Shown here piece by piece: positions 1 to 6,677 of a DNA stretch of 10,283 nt. Within the stretch, counting starts at the first letter, position 1, and every line of letters starts with the position of its first letter. Under the pieces are notes generated by a model. It saw only the letters and a program-made list of their open reading frames with translations. It had not been told where the DNA came from and made no database searches. This DNA is from Gammaproteobacteria bacterium. GTDB taxonomy: Bacteria > Pseudomonadota > Gammaproteobacteria > Pseudomonadales > Azotimanducaceae. The DNA is taken from positions 1-10,283 of the forward strand of contig QIDL01000349.1 of assembly GCA_003228415.1 (NCBI GenBank). The letters are read 5' to 3'. The position numbers and the translations under genes were made by a program.

Positions 1-116
1 ATCGTGTCGTCGATCATGCCCCAGTTGGACGCCAGCGGAGTCAGATACCACGGACTCATGAAGTGAAACAGGACAGTTGCTATAACGAGAAAAATTATCG
101 CCAGTGCAAGGATCAT
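1..116 (-). CDS. Cytochrome c oxidase subunit II-like protein, N-terminal fragment
   Basis: This frame is open from an ATG at 116-114 to the window edge, giving the first 38 residues. It begins with a hydrophobic membrane segment (MILALAIIFLVIATVLF) followed by an HFMSPWYLTPLASNWG stretch. I recognise that style from the N-terminus of subunit II of some proteobacterial heme-copper oxidases, where the first transmembrane helix precedes the periplasmic CuA domain. The CuA ligands lie outside the window, so the assignment rests on the N-terminus only. The start overlaps the stop of the upstream thioredoxin gene in an ATGA arrangement, indicating translational coupling and one transcript. If correct, the protein would accept electrons from cytochrome c at the inner membrane, with the other oxidase subunits encoded further left. 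Another small membrane protein remains possible. Confidence 0.6.
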   Translation of the reverse strand, partial: MILALAIIFLVIATVLFHFMSPWYLTPLASNWGMIDDT

Positions 117-637
117 CTAACGTTCTCTACTGGATTCATCGGGGGCGCGAGGCTCTCGACGAGGGAGGTGAGTTTTTCGAATTCTTCTTCGCTGCCGGAG
201 GTGGTCACACCTCGTATGACACCTTGGGTGTCGATCAGAAAACCGACTGGGAGCGTTTTGACTCCGAATTTCTGTGCTGTCTCGCCGGTGATATCCAGAG
301 CGATAGGATATTCAACGGGAGACCGGGACAGGTAGAGGTAGGCGTCTCCGACGAACTTGTCGACATTGACACCGACGATCTCCAGAGAGTCAAAGGCCTT
401 CCCCAGAGCGTCGAGCCTGGGCATCTTGTCGCGACAGGGTTGACACCAGGCAGACCAGAAGTCGACATACAGCAATTTGCCCCTGTTGGAGGCCAGATCG
501 ACCGTCTGTTGGGGGTTTCGGAGGTTTGGGAGAGAAAATTCCGGCGCACGGGCACCCACTTCTGCAGCCAGCGACAACGCTGGGGTCAGCAGAAGGAAGA
601 AAACGATGTTGCACAATGCGACACGCGTTGCACTCAT
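113..637 (-). CDS. TlpA-like periplasmic thioredoxin-fold protein
   Basis: A 174-residue exported thiol-disulfide protein. Residues 1-24 form a signal peptide (short basic start, hydrophobic core FFLLLTPALSLA, cleavage near LSLA/AEVG). The mature part has the AhpC/TSA-Redoxin/TlpA fold: an APEFSLPNL entry motif (31-39), the active site W64-C65-Q-P-C68, and the cis-proline region T128-L-P130. Proteins of this family reduce disulfides in the periplasm, commonly for cytochrome c maturation or for preparing the CuA site of oxidase subunit II. Here the next gene, overlapping by four bases, appears to be subunit II, so a role in CuA/oxidase assembly is the best inference. The ATG at 637-635 is followed directly by the signal peptide; the Shine-Dalgarno match is weak (a GGGA tract just upstream). 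The product is complete and of usual length. ResA/TlpA/DsbE subgroup cannot be decided from motifs alone. Confidence 0.88.
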   Translation of the reverse strand: MSATRVALCNIVFFLLLTPALSLAAEVGARAPEFSLPNLRNPQQTVDLASNRGKLLYVDFWSAWCQPCRDKMPRLDALGKAFDSLEIVGVNVDKFVGDAYLYLSRSPVEYPIALDITGETAQKFGVKTLPVGFLIDTQGVIRGVTTSGSEEEFEKLTSLVESLAPPMNPVENVR

Positions 638-724
638 CGTCCCTACTCGCTCCCCTTGTTGTCTGTCAGTTGACTGCTAGGATTCCGTCCGAGTGGGTGA
701 TACAGCGCTACCCCTCCGCTAAGT

Positions 725-754
725 ATTGTTACAGAAATCCGTCAGAACTCGCAA
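725..754 (-). promoter_or_regulatory. Possible sigma70-type promoter for the TlpA/oxidase operon
   Basis: Reading leftward, TTGCGA (forward 749-754) resembles a -35 box and AACAAT (forward 725-730) a -10 box, with an 18-base spacer. Each matches consensus at four of six positions. It would place the transcript start about 80 bases before the thioredoxin ATG. This is weak evidence, offered because the position between two divergent operons requires promoters somewhere in 638-873. Confidence 0.22.
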
Positions 755-756
755 GC

Positions 757-778
757 GTCTCTGACAAACGTCACCGAC
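757..778. repeat. Imperfect palindrome in the divergent control region
   Basis: The arms GTC-TC-TGAC and GTCA-CC-GAC flank the four-base loop AAAC, pairing at seven of nine positions. It lies roughly midway between the two divergent starts (637 and 874) and next to the possible leftward promoter, where an operator would be expected. No regulator gene is visible in the window, and a match this short can arise by chance. The rest of 638-873 shows no convincing gene. Confidence 0.25.
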
Positions 779-873
779 AGACGGGTAAAAAGTGCGGCGG
801 TCGGATGAGCGTTCGCACTAACCGCTGCTGCCGACGTTTGTTAAGCTGATTCGGCAGTTATCAGGGAAACCGG

Positions 874-1518
874 GTGAACACGGTACACGTCTCGCAGGTC
901 CGACTGGTCCGACTGGATGGGGGCGGGCGCTGGTTGAATTTCATGATTCTTGGAGCGTGCCTGCTCTATGGCCAGTCTGTGTATGCGCATGGCAGCGTGG
1001 TAGACGAAGGCGATCAGTGCATCATCAAGATCGGGTTCTATCAGGCGCACTTCACGATCTATCAACCTCGCAGCGGCGGGCACGATGAGTATTGCGAAGA
1101 TCTACCGGAGACCGGAGAGACTGTATTCGTCATCGGCTATCTGCACGATAGTCTGCGTGAGGTGCTCGTCGATTTCAGAATTGTGCGTGATCGCAACTCG
1201 ATCGGCCGCTTTGCTCGCTATGAAGACGTGCTGGCGCTGGATCTCGAACAGGATTCGGTGTTCTACCAGCCTCCATTGCTGCAGTCAGACGCGGTATTCA
1301 CGGTGCTGCATCGGTTCCAGGAACCCGGCAGTTACATCGGGGTCGTCACCGCCGGGCACCCGACCAAAAACGAGGTTTATCGGGCCGTGTTTCCGTTTGA
1401 GATAGGGCGATTCCCCTGGGAATACGTGATGTGGTTTGTTTTCGTCGTGGCTCTGGTCGGCGTGCTGCTCTGGCTTCGGTTCGTCCACTTCGCACCACCT
1501 CCACCGCTGCAATCATGA
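874..1518 (+). CDS. Exported protein with C-terminal membrane anchor, function unknown
   Basis: A 214-residue protein I cannot assign to a named family. The GTG start at 874 follows an AGGGA tract and has an in-frame TGA at 847-849, so no longer start exists; an internal ATG at 943 is an alternative. A signal peptide ends at about SVYA38/H39, so the mature protein would begin with histidine (H39-G-S-V-V). A periplasmic domain follows, with two cysteines (C49, C74) and histidines H60 and H70. A single hydrophobic helix lies near residues 184-206 (YVMWFVFVVALVGVLLWLRF), leaving a short proline-rich cytoplasmic tail. The stop overlaps the next start (ATGA), coupling it to the FixH/YtkA-like protein and the di-heme peroxidase. 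Context suggests a role in copper or redox handling linked to respiration; the N-terminal histidine would suit a metal site, but this is inference. Confidence 0.85.
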   Translation: MNTVHVSQVRLVRLDGGGRWLNFMILGACLLYGQSVYAHGSVVDEGDQCIIKIGFYQAHFTIYQPRSGGHDEYCEDLPETGETVFVIGYLHDSLREVLVDFRIVRDRNSIGRFARYEDVLALDLEQDSVFYQPPLLQSDAVFTVLHRFQEPGSYIGVVTAGHPTKNEVYRAVFPFEIGRFPWEYVMWFVFVVALVGVLLWLRFVHFAPPPPLQS

Positions 1519-1928
1519 GGAGCATGAGCCGCCTTGCGATTCTCTGTTTTGCCGTCGCTGTGCTGGTCGCTCCGGTGACCGCTCAACAGAGGGCTGGCGA
1601 ACAGGGCGTGCTGTCGAACTCCGGGAGGCTTTTGCTCAGCTACTCCAGCGAACTCGTGCCCGTCCAGATCAACACCATCCACAACTGGGTCCTGCATGTG
1701 GAATTATCGACCGGAGAAGTGGTGGAGAATGCGCAGATTTCCTTGGCGGGGGGCATGACTGAACACGACCATGGTTTGCCAACCGCGCCGCGCATGACCC
1801 GCTACCTGGGCGATGGTGATTATCTGATGGAAGGGGTGAGATTTCACATGAACGGGCGCTGGGTTGTTACGGTGCAGGTCGACTACGGCGAGCTCTCCGA
1901 TTCGGTCGTCTTCGAACTGGAAATTTGA
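1515..1928 (+). CDS. FixH/YtkA-like periplasmic protein
   Basis: A 137-residue protein with a signal peptide (MRSMSRLAILCFAVAVLVAP, cleavage near VTAQ23). The mature part is a small beta-sandwich of the YtkA/FixH-like type: HNWVLHVEL (56-64), ENAQISLAGGM (71-81), then M81-T-E-H84-D-H86-GLPTAP and a GDGDYLMEGVRFHMNGRW stretch (99-116). The Met/His-rich loop is characteristic of this family and is often suspected of binding copper; no enzymatic role is known. The ATG at 1515 overlaps the preceding stop. A second ATG at 1524 has GAGGAG just before it but too close for normal spacing, so 1515 with translational coupling is preferred; the signal peptide survives either choice. It is followed after one base by the peroxidase gene. 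Members of this family commonly neighbour oxidase and copper-handling genes, consistent with the subunit II-like fragment to the left. Confidence 0.83.
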   Translation: MRSMSRLAILCFAVAVLVAPVTAQQRAGEQGVLSNSGRLLLSYSSELVPVQINTIHNWVLHVELSTGEVVENAQISLAGGMTEHDHGLPTAPRMTRYLGDGDYLMEGVRFHMNGRWVVTVQVDYGELSDSVVFELEI

Positions 1929-1929
1929 G

Positions 1930-3252
1930 GTGCGGACAACGCGGTTGTGGCCGATCCTGGTGATTCTCTTCGGTGTTGGCACCGGTGCTGGAGGGCTATA
2001 CCTTGGCTCGGCGTGGTTGGACGATCGTGAGCAGAATCAACCTTGGACCGAGCAGGAACTGGCAACGATTCGCTCGCTCTGGCTGGCCAGCCTGGCACCG
2101 CTATCGCCGGATCCGACCAACGCGGTCGCAGATGAGCCCGATGCGGCGCGGCTGGGGCATCGTCTGTTTTTCGATCAACGACTGAGCAGCAACGGTCAGG
2201 TCGCGTGCAGCAACTGCCACCAACCCGAACGATACTTTACCGATGGCCTGCCAGTGAGCGTCGGGGTCGGCAAGGTGACCCGTAACTCGATGACGCTCGT
2301 TGGTGCAGCATACAGTCCCTGGTATTTCTGGGACGGACGCAAGGACAGCCTCTGGTCTCAAGCCACGGGACCGCTGGAGAATGGGCTCGAGCACGGCAGT
2401 AACCGCCTGCAGATTGCTCGCTTGATCGCTGGAGACTCCGGGTATCGAAGGCTCTACGAATCTCTGTTCGGGGAATTACCCGATCTGACCGATGCGGAAA
2501 GATTTCCGCAGCGGGCGGGTCCGCTGCCGGATACGGTATTGAATTCAGCCTGGGAGGAGATGACGGAGCCGGACCGTGTTGCGATATCGACGATTTTCAC
2601 CAATGTTGGCAAGGCGCTGGCGGCCTATCAGCGATTGTTGATGCCGGGTCCTTCCCGGTTTGATGACTATGCGGCGGAGGTGCTGACTGCTGCGGCCGAG
2701 AAGGTGTCGGTCGACTCGTTCAGCGGACTGGAACGCGCAGGACTGCGTTTGTTCATCGGTCGTGGTCAGTGCGTGAACTGCCATAACGGGCCGCTATTCA
2801 CCAACAACGACTTTCACAACACCGGCAGCCTGTCGGCTCCGGGACAACTACCATCCCGCGGGCGGAGTGCCGCCATCCACCTGCTTATGGAAGATCCATT
2901 CAATTGCCTGGGCGCCTTCAGCGACGATGAGCGCCACTCCTGTGCCGAGGTTCGATTCATGAAGACGGGCGATGAGCTGGTGGGGGCGCATCGCACGCCG
3001 TCGCTGCGTAACGTTTCCCGGACAGCACCTTATATGCACGCGGGACAGCTGGCTTCACTGGAAGATGTGGTGGATCAATACAACAATGCCGCGAATTCCA
3101 TGATTGGTCACAACGAGGCGCAGCCTCTGGATCTCTCGGATTCTGATAAAGAGGCGTTGGTGGCCTTCCTGGGAACGCTCGACGGGCCGATTGCCCTCGA
3201 CCCGGACTGGCTGGTCGCCGGACCGACTCAAAAACTCCCGGGTACGCGCTGA
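1930..3252 (+). CDS. Membrane-anchored di-heme cytochrome c peroxidase (MauG/CCP superfamily)
   Basis: About 440 residues. The GTG at 1930, one base after the preceding stop, is chosen because the in-frame sequence upstream is the FixH/YtkA-like gene in another frame. Residues 6-26 (LWPILVILFGVGTGAGGLYLG) form an uncleaved anchor or signal. Two c-type heme sites are clear: C93-S-N-C96-H97 and C281-V-N-C284-H285. Between them lie aromatic-rich residues W131-Y-F-W134-D-G-R and GLEHGSNR, typical of the MauG/MbnH-like branch. C-terminally, RTPSLRNVSRTAPYMHAG places M369 where classical peroxidases have a methionine heme ligand (MauG has tyrosine). The protein exceeds the roughly 330 residues of classical CCP, partly through an insert carrying C326 and C338. 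It may reduce peroxide or, like MauG/MbnH, oxidise a partner protein; the two upstream periplasmic proteins would be obvious candidates. The superfamily call is secure; the substrate is not. Confidence 0.92.
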   Translation: MRTTRLWPILVILFGVGTGAGGLYLGSAWLDDREQNQPWTEQELATIRSLWLASLAPLSPDPTNAVADEPDAARLGHRLFFDQRLSSNGQVACSNCHQPERYFTDGLPVSVGVGKVTRNSMTLVGAAYSPWYFWDGRKDSLWSQATGPLENGLEHGSNRLQIARLIAGDSGYRRLYESLFGELPDLTDAERFPQRAGPLPDTVLNSAWEEMTEPDRVAISTIFTNVGKALAAYQRLLMPGPSRFDDYAAEVLTAAAEKVSVDSFSGLERAGLRLFIGRGQCVNCHNGPLFTNNDFHNTGSLSAPGQLPSRGRSAAIHLLMEDPFNCLGAFSDDERHSCAEVRFMKTGDELVGAHRTPSLRNVSRTAPYMHAGQLASLEDVVDQYNNAANSMIGHNEAQPLDLSDSDKEALVAFLGTLDGPIALDPDWLVAGPTQKLPGTR

Positions 3253-3295
3253 TAACGATGTTGGCGCCGGTGATCGTCTGGCCGCCGCAGATTGA

Positions 3296-3976
3296 TCAAT
3301 CGTCATCGAAACCGATGTAGGTCACGATATCCTCGTTGGGCGTACGTCTGGATTTCACCTGGTTTGCCGCGAAATCGAAATCCGGATAACCCATTGCGAT
3401 GCAGGTCATGATGACCTGGCTCTCCGGGATCTTTGCATGTTTCCGCACTACAGCGGATTGCATGATGCCCTGGCCGTTGATCACAGCGCCGAGGCCCCTG
3501 GTCCAGGCGGCAAGCACCAGACCATAGGTCACGGCGCCCAGGTCGAAATGACTGATTGTCGCCGGCTCGAGGGATTTATCGTAGGTCATGACGATCGAAA
3601 CCGGCGCGTCGAACTGGCGGAATCCGCGCATCACCCAGTCCTGGCGCCGCTCTTTGTCGTCCCGTTCGATCCCCATGGCTTCGAACAGCTGAACGGCAAT
3701 TTCGATCTGCCGCCGACGATGGATGCCTTCGTAGCTGCCGTGTACGGGTATCTCGCGCTGCACTTTGGCGCCGGCCAGCATCAGTCTGGTATTACCCTCG
3801 CGGATACGCTCCAGCGGCTCGCCGGTGATGACGTGAAAAAACCAGGGTTGGGTATTCATCGAGGACGGTGCGCCCTTGGCGATTTCGATGATTTCGTCGA
3901 TGACTTTTTTCGGTACCGGATCGGGTTTGTAACCGCGAATACTTCTACGTTCGCCAACCAGCGACTCAAAATCCAC
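3296..3976 (-). CDS. Nitroreductase-family FMN oxidoreductase
   Basis: A 226-residue cytoplasmic flavoprotein of usual length. FMN-binding features are R10-R-S-I-R14 near the N-terminus, A36-P-S-S-M-N41-T-Q-P-W45, and the C-terminal ARTG-like region GLGAVINGQGI followed by IMTCIAMGYPD. The family reduces nitroaromatics, quinones, enones or related acceptors with NAD(P)H, usually as a homodimer; the substrate cannot be told from sequence. The start is a GTG (3976-3974) with GAGGA eight bases upstream and an in-frame TGA four codons upstream, so no longer form is possible. It lies 97 bases downstream of recQ on the same strand and may share its transcript. It converges with the peroxidase gene, with 43 bases between the two stops and no convincing terminator there. 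Confidence 0.9.
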   Translation of the reverse strand: MDFESLVGERRSIRGYKPDPVPKKVIDEIIEIAKGAPSSMNTQPWFFHVITGEPLERIREGNTRLMLAGAKVQREIPVHGSYEGIHRRRQIEIAVQLFEAMGIERDDKERRQDWVMRGFRQFDAPVSIVMTYDKSLEPATISHFDLGAVTYGLVLAAWTRGLGAVINGQGIMQSAVVRKHAKIPESQVIMTCIAMGYPDFDFAANQVKSRRTPNEDIVTYIGFDDD

Positions 3977-3981
3977 AGTGA

Positions 3982-3987
3982 TTCCTC
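3982..3987 (-). promoter_or_regulatory. Ribosome binding site fixing the GTG start of the nitroreductase
   Basis: On the minus strand GAGGAA lies about five to eight bases before the GTG at 3976. The in-frame stop codon overlaps this site, which excludes longer forms. The remaining 3988-4075 stretch to the end of recQ shows no gene and no clear promoter or terminator. Confidence 0.65.
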
Positions 3988-4075
3988 AACTTCAGTTTTT
4001 TTGTCACCAGCCCTTTTACCATCAGCCGGGAAAGCGCAGGTCTCCCAGCATACGGAATTCAGGCCGATTTCGCAT

Positions 4076-5905
4076 TCACAGGTTAGTCTCGGCCGTTGAA
4101 CCGGGTGTTGCTCCGCTGGCCAGATGCGCCTCGACGATGTCAAGAAAGGTGGGTCCGTACTTCTCGAGTTTGCGCTCGCCGACGCCGCCGAGTTGAGAAA
4201 ACTGTGCCATGTCGCGTGGCATTGAAGCGCAGATCTCCTGCAGGGTTCGGTCGTGAAAGACGACATAGGGTGGCACACCCTGTTCTTCGGCCAGCACCCG
4301 GCGACAGTCTCGAAGCGCTTCCCACAGAGCAACATCGAGGTCTGCGGGGAGTGGCGTTCTGGTCTGTTTTCCGGCGCCCCGCTGCTTGCGGTCGCGACGC
4401 AGCTCGATGGTCTCGTCACCGCGCAGCAGCGGGCGGCACTTCTGTTCCAGGCACAAGGCCCCGAATCTATCCAGGGCAACGCTCAAGTATCCTCGGGCCA
4501 CCAGTTGGCGAAACACCGATCGCCACTGATCTCCTTCGATGGATTTACCGACGCCGAAGGTAGGCAACCTCTCATGACGGAACTGCTCGATCTTGGCGGT
4601 GGGCGTTCCTTGCAGCACGTCGATGAGATGATTGACCCCGAATCGTTGACCGGTGCGATACACCGCACTCAGGGCCATCCGGGTGGCTTCGGTGCCGTCC
4701 CATGTATCCACCGGTTCAATACAGGTATCGCAATTGCCACAGGGCTCTTCGAGCATTTCACCGAAGTAGCGGAGCAATGTCTGACGTCGGCAGGTGGTGA
4801 TTTCGCAAAGACCGAGCATGGCGTTGAGCCGGTGTTGCTCGGCGCGTTTGTGCACTTCGCTGCCTTCGGATGATGCCATCATCTGTCGCAGCTTGATGAC
4901 GTCCTGCAATCCGTAAACCAACCAGGCATCGGCCGGCTCGCCATCCCGACCGGCGCGGCCGGTCTCCTGGTAGTAGGCCTCGACGGTTTTCGGCATGTCC
5001 AGATGGGCGACGAATCGAACATCGGGCTTGTCGATGCCCATCCCGAAGGCAATGGTGGCGACAATGATCACTGCATCTTCGCGGAGAAATCGCGATTGAT
5101 GTTCCGAGCGAACGGAGCCATCCAGGCCTGCGTGATAAGGTAGCGCATTGAATCCCTGGTCCTGGAGCCAGGCGGCTGTATCTTCGGTTTTCCTGCGCGA
5201 CATACAGTAGATGATGCCGGCCTGGTTGCGGTGGCCTGAAAGAAAGCGCAGCAGCTGGGTCCTGGGATTCTGCTTCAACGCGATACGATAGCGGATGTTG
5301 GGTCGATCAAATCCGGCGACGAACCGGCGAGCGCCCACCAGGTTCAGGCGCGAGCAGATCTCTTCGCGGGTTCGTTCATCGGCGGTGGCTGTGAGAGCGA
5401 TTCTGGGCACCTCGGCGAAGCGCTCGTGAAGGACGCCGAGTTTCAGATAGTCCGCCCGAAAATCATGACCCCATTGAGAAACACAGTGCGCTTCATCGAT
5501 GGCGAACAGTGCGATAGACGTTTGCTCCAGGAGATCCAGAGTCCGATCCTGAATCAGTCGTTCCGGAGCCACATACAACAGATCCAACTGGCCGGCTGCC
5601 AGAGCCGATTCCACCTCATGCGCGGCAGCGGCAGTGAGCGTCGAGTTCAGATAGGCCGCTCGCACCCCGATCTGCAGCATGGCGTCGACCTGATCCTGCA
5701 TGAGGGCAATCAACGGCGACACCACCACTCCGCATCCCGACCGGGCCAGGCTGGGAATCTGATAACACAACGACTTGCCTCCCCCTGTAGGCATCAGCAC
5801 CAGGGCGTCGCCACCAGACATGAGGGTTTCAATGATGTCTTCCTGAGGGGGTCGAAAGGACTGGTAACCGAAGGTGGCGTTGAGAATTTCTCGAGGGTCA
5901 ATCAT
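4076..5905 (-). CDS. recQ: ATP-dependent DNA helicase RecQ
   Basis: A complete 609-residue 3'-5' DNA helicase, the usual RecQ length. It has motif 0 (F17-R-P-x-Q21), Walker A (T40-GGG-K44-S), the DEAH box (D137-E-A-H140), the QWGHDFR aromatic-rich loop (144-150), and motif VI (Q313-ETGRAGRDG). The RecQ-C-terminal zinc site has C372, C389, C392 and C395, the same spacing as in E. coli RecQ. A winged-helix region follows, and a C-terminal HRDC domain spans about 520-595. It acts in recombination and stalled-fork repair. The ATG at 5905 is chosen because the protein begins in family register (MIDPREILNATFGY); the frame stays open 110 codons upstream, but that sequence has no family character and would overlap the divergent Rieske gene. 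No strong Shine-Dalgarno is visible. Unrelated in function to its neighbours. Confidence 0.97.
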   Translation of the reverse strand: MIDPREILNATFGYQSFRPPQEDIIETLMSGGDALVLMPTGGGKSLCYQIPSLARSGCGVVVSPLIALMQDQVDAMLQIGVRAAYLNSTLTAAAAHEVESALAAGQLDLLYVAPERLIQDRTLDLLEQTSIALFAIDEAHCVSQWGHDFRADYLKLGVLHERFAEVPRIALTATADERTREEICSRLNLVGARRFVAGFDRPNIRYRIALKQNPRTQLLRFLSGHRNQAGIIYCMSRRKTEDTAAWLQDQGFNALPYHAGLDGSVRSEHQSRFLREDAVIIVATIAFGMGIDKPDVRFVAHLDMPKTVEAYYQETGRAGRDGEPADAWLVYGLQDVIKLRQMMASSEGSEVHKRAEQHRLNAMLGLCEITTCRRQTLLRYFGEMLEEPCGNCDTCIEPVDTWDGTEATRMALSAVYRTGQRFGVNHLIDVLQGTPTAKIEQFRHERLPTFGVGKSIEGDQWRSVFRQLVARGYLSVALDRFGALCLEQKCRPLLRGDETIELRRDRKQRGAGKQTRTPLPADLDVALWEALRDCRRVLAEEQGVPPYVVFHDRTLQEICASMPRDMAQFSQLGGVGERKLEKYGPTFLDIVEAHLASGATPGSTAETNL

Positions 5906-6063
5906 CGCGGCGCAATATACCCGATGAACGGGTCTCGAACAGAGGGATATTCCCATCGACGCCTCCAGGTGATCGACCCGAACAATGCACACCGGATGCG
6001 AAAAGGGGGTGGTCGATTTCTCTGGCTGTTCGATCCCCGTTGCAGTCGCGGCTACTATTGGGG

Positions 6064-6093
6064 GTCCGGTAGCAGAATTTCCTGTAGCCGGAC
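6064..6093. repeat. Inverted repeat upstream of the Rieske/quinoprotein operon
   Basis: GTCCGG (6064-6069) and CCGGAC (6088-6093) are perfect complements around an 18-base centre, and pairing can continue inward with bulges through TA and CAG. It ends 28 bases before the Rieske ATG and just before its ribosome binding site. It could be an operator or a leader hairpin. The rest of the 216-base divergent gap (5906-6121) between recQ and the Rieske gene shows no gene; promoter boxes are not clear. Confidence 0.45.
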
Positions 6094-6121
6094 ATTGGAC
6101 TGGGAGGAGGGCGATCGACCC

Positions 6122-6658
6122 ATGAAACGACGGCAGATCATCGCGGCTTCCGCTGCGGCAGCGATTGTTACGCCGCTGGCCGGGTTCGCAGTTGCAGCGT
6201 CGGCGAAGCCGCAGATTGGTGACGTGCTCACCCATGCCTTCGGTGATCGCGCGGGCAGTGCCATAGTGCCGATGGATGTCTTCGACGAACTGCTGTTTGC
6301 CTTTCCCATGGGGCCCGACGGTGTCATCCGCAGTACTTCGTTACACAATCAGGTCTCGGTGTTGCGCGTTGATGAAGCCGCGATGACAGACAAGACCCGA
6401 CGTTACGCGGCCGGCCCCTACGTCGCCGTGTCGGCCGCCTGCACCCACACCGGTTGCGAAGTAAGCGGCTGGCGGCCGGATACCGGCGAGCTGGAGTGTC
6501 CCTGTCATGGATCGCGCTTCAACGTGCTCGATGCAGCCCGCGTCGTCAACGGCCCGGCAACCAGACCGCTGGCCTATCTGCCCATTGAGTTCGGCGACAA
6601 CGTCTTTCGAGTGGTGGGTAAGTTTTCACGCCGGGTCGGTCCTGCGCCTGTTTACTAG
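6122..6658 (+). CDS. Rieske [2Fe-2S] protein, exported, Tat-type signal
   Basis: A 178-residue periplasmic or membrane-tethered electron carrier. The N-terminus M-K-R-R-Q-I-I followed by an alanine-rich hydrophobic stretch to about residue 27 resembles a twin-arginine signal, as expected for a protein folded around an Fe-S cluster. Cluster ligands are C107-T-H109 and C126-P-C-H129; C112 and C128 should form the flanking disulfide. The C-terminal NGPATRPL loop is typical of Rieske domains. In the cluster motif HGSRFN, the serine that raises potential in bc1 Rieske proteins is kept (S131), but the bc1 tyrosine position holds F133. The ATG has GGAGGAGGG ten bases upstream. It is not next to cytochrome b or c1 genes; a PQQ alcohol dehydrogenase follows after 19 bases. 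An electron-acceptor role for that enzyme is inferred. The upstream open frame reaching back into recQ is antisense shadow. Confidence 0.9.
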   Translation: MKRRQIIAASAAAAIVTPLAGFAVAASAKPQIGDVLTHAFGDRAGSAIVPMDVFDELLFAFPMGPDGVIRSTSLHNQVSVLRVDEAAMTDKTRRYAAGPYVAVSAACTHTGCEVSGWRPDTGELECPCHGSRFNVLDAARVVNGPATRPLAYLPIEFGDNVFRVVGKFSRRVGPAPVY

Positions 6659-6666
6659 CGCCGGCT

Positions 6667-6672
6667 AAGGAG
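6667..6672 (+). promoter_or_regulatory. Strong ribosome binding site of the quinoprotein gene
   Basis: AAGGAG lies five bases before the ATG at 6678, inside the 19-base gap after the Rieske stop. It supports independent, efficient translation of the dehydrogenase from a shared transcript. Confidence 0.75.
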
Positions 6673-6677
6673 AAATC

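Noticed and set aside
846..864. CTGAT...ATCAG inverted repeat just before the GTG at 874
   Set aside because: Five-base arms around nine bases are expected by chance, and the right arm overlaps the likely ribosome binding site.
1864..1929. Earlier ATG start for the di-heme peroxidase
   Set aside because: It would add 22 residues without family character, overlapping the end of the FixH/YtkA-like gene. The GTG at 1930 directly precedes the membrane anchor.
3253..3295. Terminator between the convergent peroxidase and nitroreductase genes
   Set aside because: I looked for a GC-rich stem with a flanking T-run and found none convincing.
3437..4099. A 220-codon plus-strand open frame
   Set aside because: It is antisense to the nitroreductase, whose FMN motifs are clear.
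5426..6121. Long plus-strand open frame leading into the Rieske gene, which would give a 410-residue protein
   Set aside because: Most of it is antisense to the RecQ helicase domain and has no family character. The ATG at 6122 has a strong ribosome binding site and starts a Tat-type signal.
5906..6235. N-terminal extension of RecQ by 110 residues
   Set aside because: The extension is basic, low in recognisable motifs and would overlap the divergent Rieske gene. RecQ starting at 5905 has the standard length and register.
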